A stretch of 49,354 bases of DNA from an uncultured Bacilli bacterium (GTDB lineage: Bacteria > Bacillota_I > Bacilli_A > RF39 > UBA660). How positions within the stretch are numbered: position 1 is the stretch's first letter; each line of letters begins with the position of its first letter. Below the pieces are notes generated by a model that was given only the letters and a program-made list of their open reading frames with translations, was not told the origin of the DNA and made no database searches. The translations under genes and the position numbers were made by a program. Of this stretch, positions 41,547-49,354 are shown one piece after another. The stretch spans positions 1 to 49,354 of the forward strand of contig CAKOWU010000009.1 in the NCBI GenBank assembly GCA_934129885.1. Direction: 5' to 3'.

Positions 41547-42505
41547 AAAATATTTATAAGTTCTTCCTTTTCTTTTTCACTAATAAAAGCATGATTTATA
41601 GCCATCTCATTCATTTTTTTAAAATCAACAATAGTAAAATTAAAAGTTTTATAAAGTTTTATATACTCATCAGTTATACTAACATTTGATACTGTCGAAT
41701 TATCAGTATTAATAGATAGAGACATCTTATCATTATACATCTTCTTTACCGGATGCCTATTATAAGTACTTACAGCATCTGTTTGAATATTACTTGTAGG
41801 ACAAAGTTCTAATAATATATTTTGTTTTATTAACCTATTATATGTATTTATATTTTCTATAGAATGAACTCCATGACCAATTCTTTTAGCACCAAATTCA
41901 AGAGCTTTATCTATTTCATTAAAGTCACCTGCTTCACCAGCGTGAATAGTAAACGGTATATTATGCTTTTTAGCCATTATAAAATATTTTTCATATAGAT
42001 AAGTTGGATAATGTTTTTCATCACCCGCCAGATCTAAAGCACATACTCCTTTATGAATAAACTTTAATGCAACATTTAAAGTATCTTCATTATCTTTATC
42101 ACTCGCACCACGCATTAAGCATAAAATTAAATTTGTTTTTATCTTTCTTGCTTTACCTAGTCCCTCTAGAACACTAGTTATAACCTCGTCATAAGATAAT
42201 CCTTTTTTAGTATGAAACATAGGCGCAAATCTAATTTCTGCATAGATTACATTTTGTTTTTCTAATCTTTCTGCGAGATCTTCTGCGATAAGTGTTAGAT
42301 TTTCTTTTGTCTGCATTAAACTAATTGGAAAATCAAATTTAGTCAAATACTCTGTTAAGTCAGCACATTTCTCTCTAGCAATCATTTTATTTTTTACTTC
42401 TTCTATAGATAAATTAGATAGTTTACTCGCCAGCTGCGGGCTTATAGAACCATCTAAATGTAGATGAAGTTCTACCTTAGGCATTTGTTTTATTTCTTCT
42501 ATCAT
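41543..42505 (-). CDS. add: Adenosine deaminase
   Basis: Converts adenosine to inosine in purine salvage. 320 residues. Zn-binding KVELHLHLDGS near the start, FTIHAGEAGD, RIGHGVHSI and SINTDNSTVSN (catalytic and metal residues of the family). AGGTGA precedes ATG 42505. It ends in TGA inside the next ATG. The late motif reads NTDNSTVS where many enzymes have NTDDP; the metal Asp is kept. Confidence 0.92.
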   Translation of the reverse strand: MIEEIKQMPKVELHLHLDGSISPQLASKLSNLSIEEVKNKMIAREKCADLTEYLTKFDFPISLMQTKENLTLIAEDLAERLEKQNVIYAEIRFAPMFHTKKGLSYDEVITSVLEGLGKARKIKTNLILCLMRGASDKDNEDTLNVALKFIHKGVCALDLAGDEKHYPTYLYEKYFIMAKKHNIPFTIHAGEAGDFNEIDKALEFGAKRIGHGVHSIENINTYNRLIKQNILLELCPTSNIQTDAVSTYNRHPVKKMYNDKMSLSINTDNSTVSNVSITDEYIKLYKTFNFTIVDFKKMNEMAINHAFISEKEKEELINIL

Positions 42506-42526
42506 TATATCACCTCTACATTCGTA

Positions 42527-43240
42527 TTAAAAATTTTTAAGTACGTCTATTAATCTAGTATTTTTGTAAATACTTTCTCTGCCTACTTTTTCATATTCTA
42601 ATAATCCAGCCTCCACAAGTTAATTTAAATATATAAAGGCGGTTTGTCTACTGATTTTGCACATATCTGAAATACAATTAATTCTTATATATACTTCATA
42701 AAATAAAGAATTTAATAGTTCATCAGAATATATTTTAGAATGAATTAATGTCATTTTAATCAGTGGGTCGGTATCATCATAAAAATTATTAATATAATCT
42801 TCTAAATTCTTTAGTAAATCCCTAATCTCATTTTCTGTTTGAGGTGGGGTATAAATTATTTCACCTGTAATACTATCTACTAAATTGGTACCACAAGTTC
42901 TTCTTATACCTTATTTATTAGGTTCTATTAACTTCTGCAGGTGAACTAATATATTAGCCTGCCAAATGGCAGTTCTATAGTCTACAACTTCTTTAGCGGC
43001 ATCATCTTCAAAACCACTTCCGGTTAATACTTTATAAATACCATCATGTGTTGTTACAATATTTTCAATAGCACTACTGTCCTTTGCTTCATTAATGGTT
43101 ATTACATTTATTAGTACGTGCTGATTAAGAATTGAGCTAACAAAACCTTTTAATTCTGCGAGCAATCTAGACGCTTCGTTTAAGGCTTCAAAGATTTTAG
43201 AAGTTTTTAAATCATAATCTTAAAATGGTAATAACCTCAT
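42527..43240 (-). pseudogene. Decayed Fic-family protein gene
   Basis: One frame with three in-frame TAA stops. Recognisable parts: DYDLKTSKIFEALNEASRLL and ITINEAKDSSAIENIVTTHD (Fic N-terminal domain), then YRTAIW, a stop, RRTCGTNLVDSITGEIIYTP and LIKMTLIH, and finally a winged-helix end (ISRQTAFIYLN, stop, LVEAGLLEYEKVGRESIYK). The catalytic FIC core (HPFxxGNGRxxR), expected right after LIH, has been deleted. The first stop is at codon 7. It cannot make an AMP-transferase. The longest intact piece, 42911-43165, encodes 84 residues. Confidence 0.9.
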
Positions 43241-43329
43241 ATTATCATCTCCTATATATAATATTACACTATTTTTAAATAAAATAAATAAATATGTTAA
43301 GATTTTTACGTTTTCTTAACATATTAAAA

Positions 43330-43348
43330 GAAACCAAAAACTGGTTTC
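43330..43348 (-). terminator. Glycosyltransferase gene terminator
   Basis: GAAACCA and TGGTTTC arms around five bases, then TTTT on the minus strand. Confidence 0.75.
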
Positions 43349-43361
43349 GATTCATTGATAT

Positions 43362-44372
43362 CTACTTTTGCAAATCTTTTTCTAGTAATTGTTCATATAT
43401 TTCTTTTAATTTATATCCAATATTCTTTATATCACGTTCTTTGGCAAGCTTATATCCATTGTCTGTAAGAGAAGGCAAATCACCATTAATTATTCCTTTA
43501 ATTTTCTCTTCAAATTCACTAACAGTTTTAGCCTTATAAACATTATAGCCATCAGTTAGCCAATCATCATAAATAGGAATATCACTAATAATTGTATTTG
43601 TTTTCATAGCAAGTGCCTCTAAAAGTACAATACCTTCTGTCTCTTCTTTAGTTGGAAAAATATATACATCACACCCTGCATAAGCATCTTTAAGTTCCTT
43701 GCTTTCTATATATCCAGGAAAATAAGCATTGCTAGATTTATTCTTTAACGCTTCTTTTACTTTTGGCTGTTGAAGCGATTCATATGGTTGTCCAAACCAT
43801 ATAAATTTATATTCAGGCATACGCTTTGCAAGTTCTAAAAATTCAAGAATACCTTTTCTCTCAATAAAAAGTCCAACAGACATAATTACTTTATCATTAT
43901 CTTTAAAGTTATACTTTTCTCTAAATCTTTGTCTAGCATTTTCATCGGCCTTCCAAAAGTTTAAATCAATACCGTTTGACAAAGGAATTATTGGCTCTTT
44001 AAGTCCATATGATAAAAGTAATTTTTTAGAATATGGAGTTGGCGTAAGCAATAAATCAGCCTGACCATATAAACTTTTTATCCAAGTTTTAAATGCCGGA
44101 GCCAGTGCATTTGTAAACATAAAAGAATTTTTAAAATCTTCTTCTGTTGAATGTGCATGAAAAATTACTTTCTTTCCTTGTTTCTTAGCCTTTTTAGCTA
44201 ACATAAGGGAATCTGGGAATATCGTATTAATATGTGCAATATCATAGTCATCCTTCGGATCTAAAGTATATGGTACTTTAGCAAGACTAAGTGCCCTCTC
44301 CTGATGTTGCATAGCCTTACCAACGCCTGATTTAGCAACTTCTATTTTACCTGTATATAATAAAATTTTCAT
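43362..44372 (-). CDS. GT4-family glycosyltransferase, probably glucosyl-diacylglycerol synthase type
   Basis: 336 residues, GT-B fold. N-terminal MKILLYTGKIEVAKSGVGKA with the Gly-rich acceptor loop, AKKQGKKVIFHAHSTEED, then the C-terminal domain with SVGLFIERKGILEFLE and the GT4 E-x7-E motif EETEGIVLLEALA. The sequence feel is that of 1,2-diacylglycerol 3-glucosyltransferases, which make membrane glycolipids; this level is inference. There are no full membrane helices, consistent with a peripheral membrane enzyme. It lies 9 bases after the PRC-barrel gene. Confidence 0.85.
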   Translation of the reverse strand: MKILLYTGKIEVAKSGVGKAMQHQERALSLAKVPYTLDPKDDYDIAHINTIFPDSLMLAKKAKKQGKKVIFHAHSTEEDFKNSFMFTNALAPAFKTWIKSLYGQADLLLTPTPYSKKLLLSYGLKEPIIPLSNGIDLNFWKADENARQRFREKYNFKDNDKVIMSVGLFIERKGILEFLELAKRMPEYKFIWFGQPYESLQQPKVKEALKNKSSNAYFPGYIESKELKDAYAGCDVYIFPTKEETEGIVLLEALAMKTNTIISDIPIYDDWLTDGYNVYKAKTVSEFEEKIKGIINGDLPSLTDNGYKLAKERDIKNIGYKLKEIYEQLLEKDLQK

Positions 44373-44381
44373 AGATACCTC

Positions 44382-44603
44382 CTAGTTCATCTCTTTTATT
44401 AGTATAACATCTTTCCCTATTTTGTCAATTTGTTTCCAGTTAAATGTTGTAACCGAACTAGAAAATATAAAAAACCTTCTTTTTTGAACAGACACTTCTT
44501 CTATCTGACCATTATCATTTATCTTTATATCAATTATAGTTCCTATTTTTTTACCATCCGTTAAATTTATTATATCTTTTTCCTGAATTGACGAAAGCAT
44601 CAT
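44382..44603 (-). CDS. YlmC/YmxH-type PRC-barrel protein
   Basis: 73 residues. LSSIQEKDIINLTDGKKIGT then IIDIKINDNGQIEEVSV is the PRC-barrel/YmxH pattern. Small all-beta protein of unknown function, called sporulation-related in Bacillus. Two adjacent ATGs (44603, 44600) follow AGGTGG; the second has the better spacing. Probably co-transcribed with the glycosyltransferase. No other spore-specific gene was recognised here, so a sporulation role is doubtful. Confidence 0.75.
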   Translation of the reverse strand: MMLSSIQEKDIINLTDGKKIGTIIDIKINDNGQIEEVSVQKRRFFIFSSSVTTFNWKQIDKIGKDVILIKEMN

Positions 44604-44677
44604 AATACCACCTATAAAAGCATATTTTATAGCATTATATTTTATGATATTTTTTAAAATTTATCATATTATTTAGT

Positions 44678-45979
44678 ATGAGAAACTTTAAAAACAATAT
44701 ATTCATAAAATCAGCCACCATTCTTATTATTGGCGGTTTTATTACTAAAATTATTAGTATGTTTATAAAAGTTGTTTTAGCACGAATGCTTGGTACTGAA
44801 GGTATGGGACTTTATATGCTTATATCCCCAACTTTTATGCTCCTTATGGCTATAAGTTCTTTAGGATTTCCTATTGCCATTAGTAAAATCGTTGCCGAAA
44901 ACTCTAGAAATAATAAAAATTTAGTATTTAGTATCATCCCCATTTCTCTTTTTATTAATATAGTAATGATTATCTTTATGTTTTTCTCATCAGGCTACAT
45001 AAGTACTAATCTTTTAGGCGACGAAAGATGTAGATTTGCACTTATATGTACAGGTTTCGTTCTCCCATTTATCAGTATCTCAAGTATTATTAGAGGTTAC
45101 TTTTTTGGAAAACAAAAAATGATACCTCACGTTATTTCTAATATTACAGAAGACTTTATTAGATTAATATGTATGATTTTAGGTATCCCTATTTTTATTC
45201 AAAATGGTATAGAATATGCTGTTGCATTTGTTGTTCTTACCAATGTAGTAAGTGAAATAACATCTATACTAGTATTGTTTTTCTTTCTACCTAAAAACTT
45301 TAAAATATCTAAATCTGATTTAAAACCAAATAAAACAAATATAAAGGATGTCTTTGATATTGGAATGCCAGCGACATTAAGTAGAATTATTGGTACAATT
45401 GGATATTTCTTCGAGCCAATTATATTAACGTATTTTTTAATTAAAAACGGTTATTCAAATAATTATATTATTAATGAATATGGTATTATAAGTGGTTTCG
45501 TAATGCCACTTGTATTACTTCCATCATTTTTTACAATGGCTATCAGCCAGGCCCTAATCCCAAATATTAGTAAAGCATATTATCATAATAATAAAAAATA
45601 TGTCGCTAGTAAAATAAAACTTTCTATTATCTTATCTTTACTTATAGGCCTACCCGCAACTATTATATTTATGTTATTTCCTAGTATCCCAATGAACCTT
45701 ATTTATAACACTTCTAAGGGAATAGATTATTTAATGATTTTAGCACCTATATGTTTATTTCACTATATCCAGTCTCCTCTAACCTCTTCACTGCAGGCAA
45801 TGGGTAAAGCCAAAGAAGCCATGCATGGTACTTTAATAGGCACCATTTTTAGAACTATATCACTAATTATTTTATGTAACTTAAATATTGGTCTATGGGC
45901 TCTTATTTGGTCAAATGCCATTAATATTATATCCGTTACCCTACATCAATACAAGTGCGTTAAAAAAGCATTAAAATAG
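44678..45979 (+). CDS. Polysaccharide/lipid flippase of the MATE-MurJ/SpoVB superfamily
   Basis: 433 residues, about 12 to 14 membrane helices. SpoVB-like start: IKSATILIIGGFITKIISMF and ARMLGTEGMGLYMLISPTF; later GYFFGKQKMIPHVISNITED and IGMPATLSRIIGTIGYFFEP. Such proteins flip lipid-linked cell-wall or polysaccharide precursors. The ATG at 44678 has no Shine-Dalgarno site; TATTAT ends 5 bases before it, so the mRNA may be leaderless. Diverges from the PRC-barrel gene. Confidence 0.85.
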   Translation: MRNFKNNIFIKSATILIIGGFITKIISMFIKVVLARMLGTEGMGLYMLISPTFMLLMAISSLGFPIAISKIVAENSRNNKNLVFSIIPISLFINIVMIIFMFFSSGYISTNLLGDERCRFALICTGFVLPFISISSIIRGYFFGKQKMIPHVISNITEDFIRLICMILGIPIFIQNGIEYAVAFVVLTNVVSEITSILVLFFFLPKNFKISKSDLKPNKTNIKDVFDIGMPATLSRIIGTIGYFFEPIILTYFLIKNGYSNNYIINEYGIISGFVMPLVLLPSFFTMAISQALIPNISKAYYHNNKKYVASKIKLSIILSLLIGLPATIIFMLFPSIPMNLIYNTSKGIDYLMILAPICLFHYIQSPLTSSLQAMGKAKEAMHGTLIGTIFRTISLIILCNLNIGLWALIWSNAINIISVTLHQYKCVKKALK

Positions 45980-45999
45980 ACTATATTGTAGCCTATTTT
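45973..45999 (+). terminator. Flippase gene terminator
   Basis: AAAATAGACTA and TAGCCTATTTT arms (one mismatch) overlapping the stop codon. Confidence 0.75.
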
Positions 46000-46105
46000 A
46001 ATGTTGAAATATATAAGTTCCTAATAGAGTTATATTTGAGTCTAAGAAAAATGTTGGATTATAAGTAATATATACAGGAAATTCATTATATGTACAATCT
46101 ACCAT
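45998..46105 (-). pseudogene. Possible 35-codon gene remnant
   Basis: MVDCTYNEFPVYITYNPT, then FFLDSNITLLGTYIFQH. The composition looks like the C-terminus of a folded protein, but no ribosome site precedes the ATG and a stop lies four codons upstream. A second open stretch ending ECEELRNSVMNAAKKAMS lies at about 46133-46205 in the same spacer. Both may be debris of a lost gene; chance cannot be ruled out. Confidence 0.25.
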
Positions 46106-46206
46106 ATTGGTTATTATTTACAGTTATATATTTATGACATAGCCTTTTTAGCAGCATTCATAACACTATTTCTTAATTCTTCACATTCAATTTTAAAGAA
46201 ACTAAA

Positions 46207-46229
46207 AGAAAGCCGATTTTAGGCTTTCT
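46207..46229 (-). terminator. Terminator of the NPSTN surface protein gene
   Basis: AGAAAGCC and GGCTTTCT arms around seven bases, then TTT on the minus strand, about 58 bases beyond the stop. Confidence 0.8.
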
Positions 46230-46287
46230 AAAATTCGATTATTTATCAGTAGTCTTAGACTTTACCAACACCGCTTGATAAAGGTTC

Positions 46288-47877
46288 TTATTTTTCGAGT
46301 ACTTTTTTAGTTGTAAGTACAACACCACTTAATGAGATTAAACCAATAAGTAAAATTAAAGGTAAATTTATATCGTTAGTTGATGGGTTTTTAACTGAAT
46401 TGGTCGTGGTTTTATTTGTGTTTGCATTTGTAGTGGCATTAGTTGTGTTACTTACATCGGCATTATTATAACCAACAATTGCATATGTACTTAAATGAGT
46501 TGTAGTAAATACAATGTTACCATTTACAAGTTCAGCATTAAGAGTTTCTTTTATATTACCTTGTGCATCAAGATAAACAACCTTATATGCATCATATTTT
46601 TGCATACTTTTAGCAATTGCGATTGAAATAGTAAACTTTCCATTTTCCATTGGAACTACATTATTAGATGCATCAGAAACACTAATGTCATATACACTAA
46701 TTAAAGTAGCGTCTTTAACTTTATTGTTGGTTTCGAAAGCTTTACTAACTTTTTTTTCAATGTTTGTTTTTTCATCTTTTGATTTTTCCGTCACTTTTAA
46801 TTGATACTTATTATCTAATGGTTTTTCACTTTCAAAAATTACTTTCCCACTATTATCTTCAATAACTTTGTTTTCTACTACGTTGTACATTCCGTTTGTT
46901 TTATTTGCTTTATAGTTGCTTGCGACAAATTTTGTGATATCTTCTGTATTAAATGTACCACCAGTTGCTTGAACTATTACTTTTGCAAAATCCTCAGCAG
47001 AATTTCCTTGAGTATTATTTACATATATTGATTTCACGCCTGTAAAAGTACCACCTTTAATATTAACGTTTATTGGTAATTTTGTTGTATGTTGCACAAC
47101 AGCAATACCTGCACCCATAGTTGTTTGTCCATTACCATTTGGTTTTGATGAAAGTTCTTTTGCAGTTGATGTAAAAGTACCACCATTTACATTAAGTTTC
47201 CCTGCTCTAACTTCAATTGGTTGTGCACCAGTCATAGTAACTCCATTTTCAATAGTTGTTGTACCATTACCTGCAAGGTATAATGCAACACCATTTTCAC
47301 CAGTAACGTTTATGCTAGCACCATTTTTAATATTTACAATCGGAGCGTTATCGTTAGTAATTATTCCATTTATAGTAAACCCAACCTCTGTTGCGTTAAT
47401 TTTACCTGCAAAATCAACTTCAACTCCGTAAGCATTTTTTACATCATAAAATATACCAAGTCCACAACTACCTTCCAATGTTACATCTTTATCAACAGTT
47501 AGTTTAGAAAAAACTCCATTTACGGCTGTTTCACTACCCCAAACGTTTACTGCGTTGTGGTCTAATTGTTTAATAGTTCCTTTACCAGTAATTATTAAAT
47601 TACCACCATTTACTACGATAGTTCTGTTACTACCGCTTGCACTAATAGTATGTCCATTTAGATCAAGAGTAATATTTTTACCATCTTTGACCATAAGTGA
47701 ACTACTGCCACCTTGGTGATCAGTTATATCCCCAGCAAGTTTAATAACATCACCAGTTATACTGTTTGCAAATGCATCAGTCAACTCAGCATCAGTTCCT
47801 GCGGTAATTTCTTTGGCAAACACACCTGGCATACAAAGAATAAATGATACCGCAAGAAAAACAAGTTTCTTTTTCAT
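46288..47877 (-). CDS. Wall-anchored beta-helix-type surface protein with NPSTN sorting signal
   Basis: 529 residues. Signal peptide MKKKLVFLAVSFILCMPGVFA; ATG 47877 has AAGGGAG upstream. The body is a pectate-lyase/right-handed beta-helix-like repeat (GDVIKLAGDITDHQGGSS, LDLNGHTISASGSNRTIVVN, NGGTFTSTAKE), followed by a beta domain that ends in TTHLSTYAIVGY. The C-terminus is a sorting signal: NPSTND at 497, hydrophobic LPLILLIGLISLSGVVL, and basic KKVLEK. NPSTN fits the NPxTN motif of class B sortases rather than LPxTG. A class B sortase gene lies divergently next to it. Confidence 0.88.
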   Translation of the reverse strand: MKKKLVFLAVSFILCMPGVFAKEITAGTDAELTDAFANSITGDVIKLAGDITDHQGGSSSLMVKDGKNITLDLNGHTISASGSNRTIVVNGGNLIITGKGTIKQLDHNAVNVWGSETAVNGVFSKLTVDKDVTLEGSCGLGIFYDVKNAYGVEVDFAGKINATEVGFTINGIITNDNAPIVNIKNGASINVTGENGVALYLAGNGTTTIENGVTMTGAQPIEVRAGKLNVNGGTFTSTAKELSSKPNGNGQTTMGAGIAVVQHTTKLPINVNIKGGTFTGVKSIYVNNTQGNSAEDFAKVIVQATGGTFNTEDITKFVASNYKANKTNGMYNVVENKVIEDNSGKVIFESEKPLDNKYQLKVTEKSKDEKTNIEKKVSKAFETNNKVKDATLISVYDISVSDASNNVVPMENGKFTISIAIAKSMQKYDAYKVVYLDAQGNIKETLNAELVNGNIVFTTTHLSTYAIVGYNNADVSNTTNATTNANTNKTTTNSVKNPSTNDINLPLILLIGLISLSGVVLTTKKVLEK

Positions 47878-47956
47878 TTTTCTTTCTCCCTTCACTATAT
47901 TTTGAATATAGGCAGAATATTTACAACTAACAAAATAAATTTTCCTACCCTCCAAA

Positions 47957-47985
47957 AGTATACAATAGTTTTGAAAAGAAATCAA
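47957..47985 (-). promoter_or_regulatory. Promoter of the surface protein gene
   Basis: TTGATT, 17-base spacer, TATACT. Its -35 box lies in the spacer of the opposing sortase promoter. Confidence 0.7.
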
Positions 47986-47999
47986 GTAAGTGTTATAAT
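47971..47999 (+). promoter_or_regulatory. Promoter of the sortase gene
   Basis: TTGAAA, 17-base spacer, TATAAT: near-consensus. Its -35 box lies in the spacer of the surface-protein promoter on the other strand. Confidence 0.85.
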
Positions 48000-48015
48000 G
48001 TTTTTGGTGAAAGAT

Positions 48016-48846
48016 ATGGAATCAAGAATAGAATATAGAAAATATAAAAAAAGAAAGAAAGTTTTTAAATTTTTTTACTTAAGTTTACTCCTGCTTTGTT
48101 TTGGAGTATTTTCATTTTGCTTATACAAGGTATTTGATTGGAATAAAGATAATGAGAACATAAAAAAAGTTAGTGATGATATAGATAAATACGTGGAAGA
48201 AAGAAAGGCAAATGGCGAAAATATAAATCCACCAAGTGACAAGGAAGATGATTATTTTAAGTACATTAAGATGGATATGCTTAGTGCTGATTTTGATGAG
48301 CTTTCAAAGATAAATTCTGATACAGTAGGTTTTATAAAAGTAAATGGTACTAATATAAATTATCCAGTAGTTCAAACTAGTGATAATGATTATTATTTAA
48401 ATCACGCTTATGATAAGAGTAAAAATTCGGCTGGATGGGTTTTTGCAGATTACCGAAATAACATGAAAAATTTTGATAAAAATACTATTATATATGCTCA
48501 CGGAAGACTTAATAATACGATGTTTGGCAGTCTTAAAGGTATTTTAAATAGTAAGTGGTATAACAATAAAGACAATTATATAGTTAAGTTTTCTACTCCT
48601 TATGAAAATACTATTTGGAGAGTGTTTAGCGTTTACAGCGTAGAGGCTGAGAGTTATTATATAACTACATCTTTTGATGACAATTTTGATGAGTTTTTAA
48701 AGACTATTAAAAATAGAAGTTTGAAAGATTTTAATACTAATGTTTCCAGTAATGATAAAATACTTACTTTATCTACTTGTAAAGATACTAGTGGTAAAGA
48801 ACGAGTCGTAATGCATGCAAAACTTATAAAGGTAGAGAAAAGGTAA
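48016..48846 (+). CDS. srtB: Class B sortase
   Basis: 276 residues. Cytosolic basic head (RKYKKRKKVFKFF), one membrane helix (YLSLLLLCFGVFSFCLY), linker, then the sortase domain: VGFIKVNGTNINYPVVQTSD, His162 in IIYAHGR, Cys255 in TLSTC and Arg263 in GKERVVMHAKL. These are the expected triad and SrtB layout. ATG 48016 has GGTGA 5 bases upstream; the very short leader would start near that site. It is divergent from the NPSTN surface protein, its probable substrate. Confidence 0.93.
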   Translation: MESRIEYRKYKKRKKVFKFFYLSLLLLCFGVFSFCLYKVFDWNKDNENIKKVSDDIDKYVEERKANGENINPPSDKEDDYFKYIKMDMLSADFDELSKINSDTVGFIKVNGTNINYPVVQTSDNDYYLNHAYDKSKNSAGWVFADYRNNMKNFDKNTIIYAHGRLNNTMFGSLKGILNSKWYNNKDNYIVKFSTPYENTIWRVFSVYSVEAESYYITTSFDDNFDEFLKTIKNRSLKDFNTNVSSNDKILTLSTCKDTSGKERVVMHAKLIKVEKR

Positions 48847-49354
48847 GTTTTGATTCAATAATTAAACATTGTTTGTATATTGGATTTATGTCAAAGAACA
48901 AATACTTTTCATTGAAAATTTTTGCCACTTTCGGCACTTTTCTTCAATGAACTATTATTCTTAAAACTCAATTTTTTTGTACATAAATTGTATCTAAAAT
49001 TATTTTATCAATACTAATGGCTCGCAAGCCCTTATAAACAAAGTATCCCGCCATTTCTGACGGGATTTCAGGGGGAAATATTATTATCAGTTCGTAACAA
49101 TTTAATAATTTGTTAAAGTCTTACAAAGTAAGGACTTTTCTTTTATCACAATTTATCTAAGTTTATAAAAATAATTCTATTTTTGATATTTAGTATCTAA
49201 TTTTGGTATCTAGAAAATTTATAAACTGAAGTTTTTAAGATTCTCGTTCTACAAATATTTATCTAAAAGTTTTTCCCATTTTTTATTCTATAAATTCAAT
49301 TTTATGCATAAAAATAGGGCTCCACCGTTAGATAGTGCCCTTGCAAAAACGATT
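48847..49354. other. Intergenic, about 500 bases, hairpins only
   Basis: No credible gene on either strand. It holds ATCCCG/CGGGAT (49045-49066) within a less AT-rich patch; AAAGTC-TTAC/GTAA-GGACTTT with a T-rich tail (49115-49144, plus strand); and AGGGC/GCCCT (49316-49341), which on the minus strand is followed by five Ts and would end a gene lying beyond the window. Confidence 0.5.

Noticed and set aside
46133..46205. Short minus-strand open stretch ending ECEELRNSVMNAAKKAMS
   Set aside because: About 24 codons with no start context; kept only as a note that the spacer may hold gene debris.

Overview
The window reads as chromosomal DNA of an AT-rich, Gram-positive (Bacillota) bacterium, probably a host-associated Bacilli lineage near the Erysipelotrichia/RF39/Mollicutes-related groups. 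Grounds: very AT-rich genes with GGAGG/AGGTGA ribosome sites, sigma-A promoters with 17-nt spacers, T-box leaders, sortases, lipoproteins, and gene orders shared with Bacillus (rpsL-rpsG-fusA-tuf; ylbD-ylbE-rsmD; greA near paired U32 peptidases). TGA is a stop here: four genes end in TGA, each overlapping the next start. No tRNA or rRNA gene, insertion sequence or CRISPR array was seen. Genus-level placement is not possible from the sequence alone.

Layout. 1-1.4 kb: start of a secreted TasA/SipW-type protein and an unrecognised gene split by an in-frame TGA. 1.6-3.4 kb: lipid kinase plus unknown gene. 3.4-7.8 kb: the str operon (rpsL, rpsG, fusA, tuf). 7.8-11.1 kb: two membrane proteins, a glycerophosphodiesterase and an HD-hydrolase/thymidylate kinase pair whose promoter holds a palindrome. 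11.2-12.5 kb: rpsT and a transglutaminase-like protein. 12.6-19.1 kb: polA, greA, a class B sortase and a tRNA-hydroxylation U32 pair. 19.2-22.7 kb: an HD gene and valS under a valine T-box. 22.9-28.4 kb: a lone pseudopilin operon, rsmD-ylbE-ylbD, an envelope-associated cluster and trmB. 28.9-29.9 kb: lepB and rplS. 29.9-32.6 kb: a radical SAM gene and a kinase-phosphatase fusion. 32.6-36.5 kb: a lipoprotein, tex and dinB. 36.6-38.9 kb: an unknown gene and thrS under a threonine T-box. 39-40.6 kb: a secreted protein with a GC-rich C-terminal segment that looks like a diversity-generating-retroelement (DGR) variable region, followed by paired hairpins. 40.7-46 kb: an ApbE-like protein, adenosine deaminase, a decayed Fic gene, a glycosyltransferase and a flippase. 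46.2-48.9 kb: a wall-anchored beta-helix-type protein with an NPSTN sorting signal, divergent from its likely sortase B.

How it fits together. Translation genes dominate (str operon, rpsT, rplS, valS, thrS, rsmD, trmB, U32 pair), with repair genes polA and dinB. The accessory content is mostly surface-directed: two class B sortases, one NPxTN substrate, two TasA-like secreted proteins, two lipoproteins, a pseudopilin and a signal peptidase. The most notable signals are the candidate DGR target, the sortase/substrate pair with interleaved face-to-face promoters, two T-boxes whose specifiers line up on a shared motif, and the kinase-phosphatase fusion.
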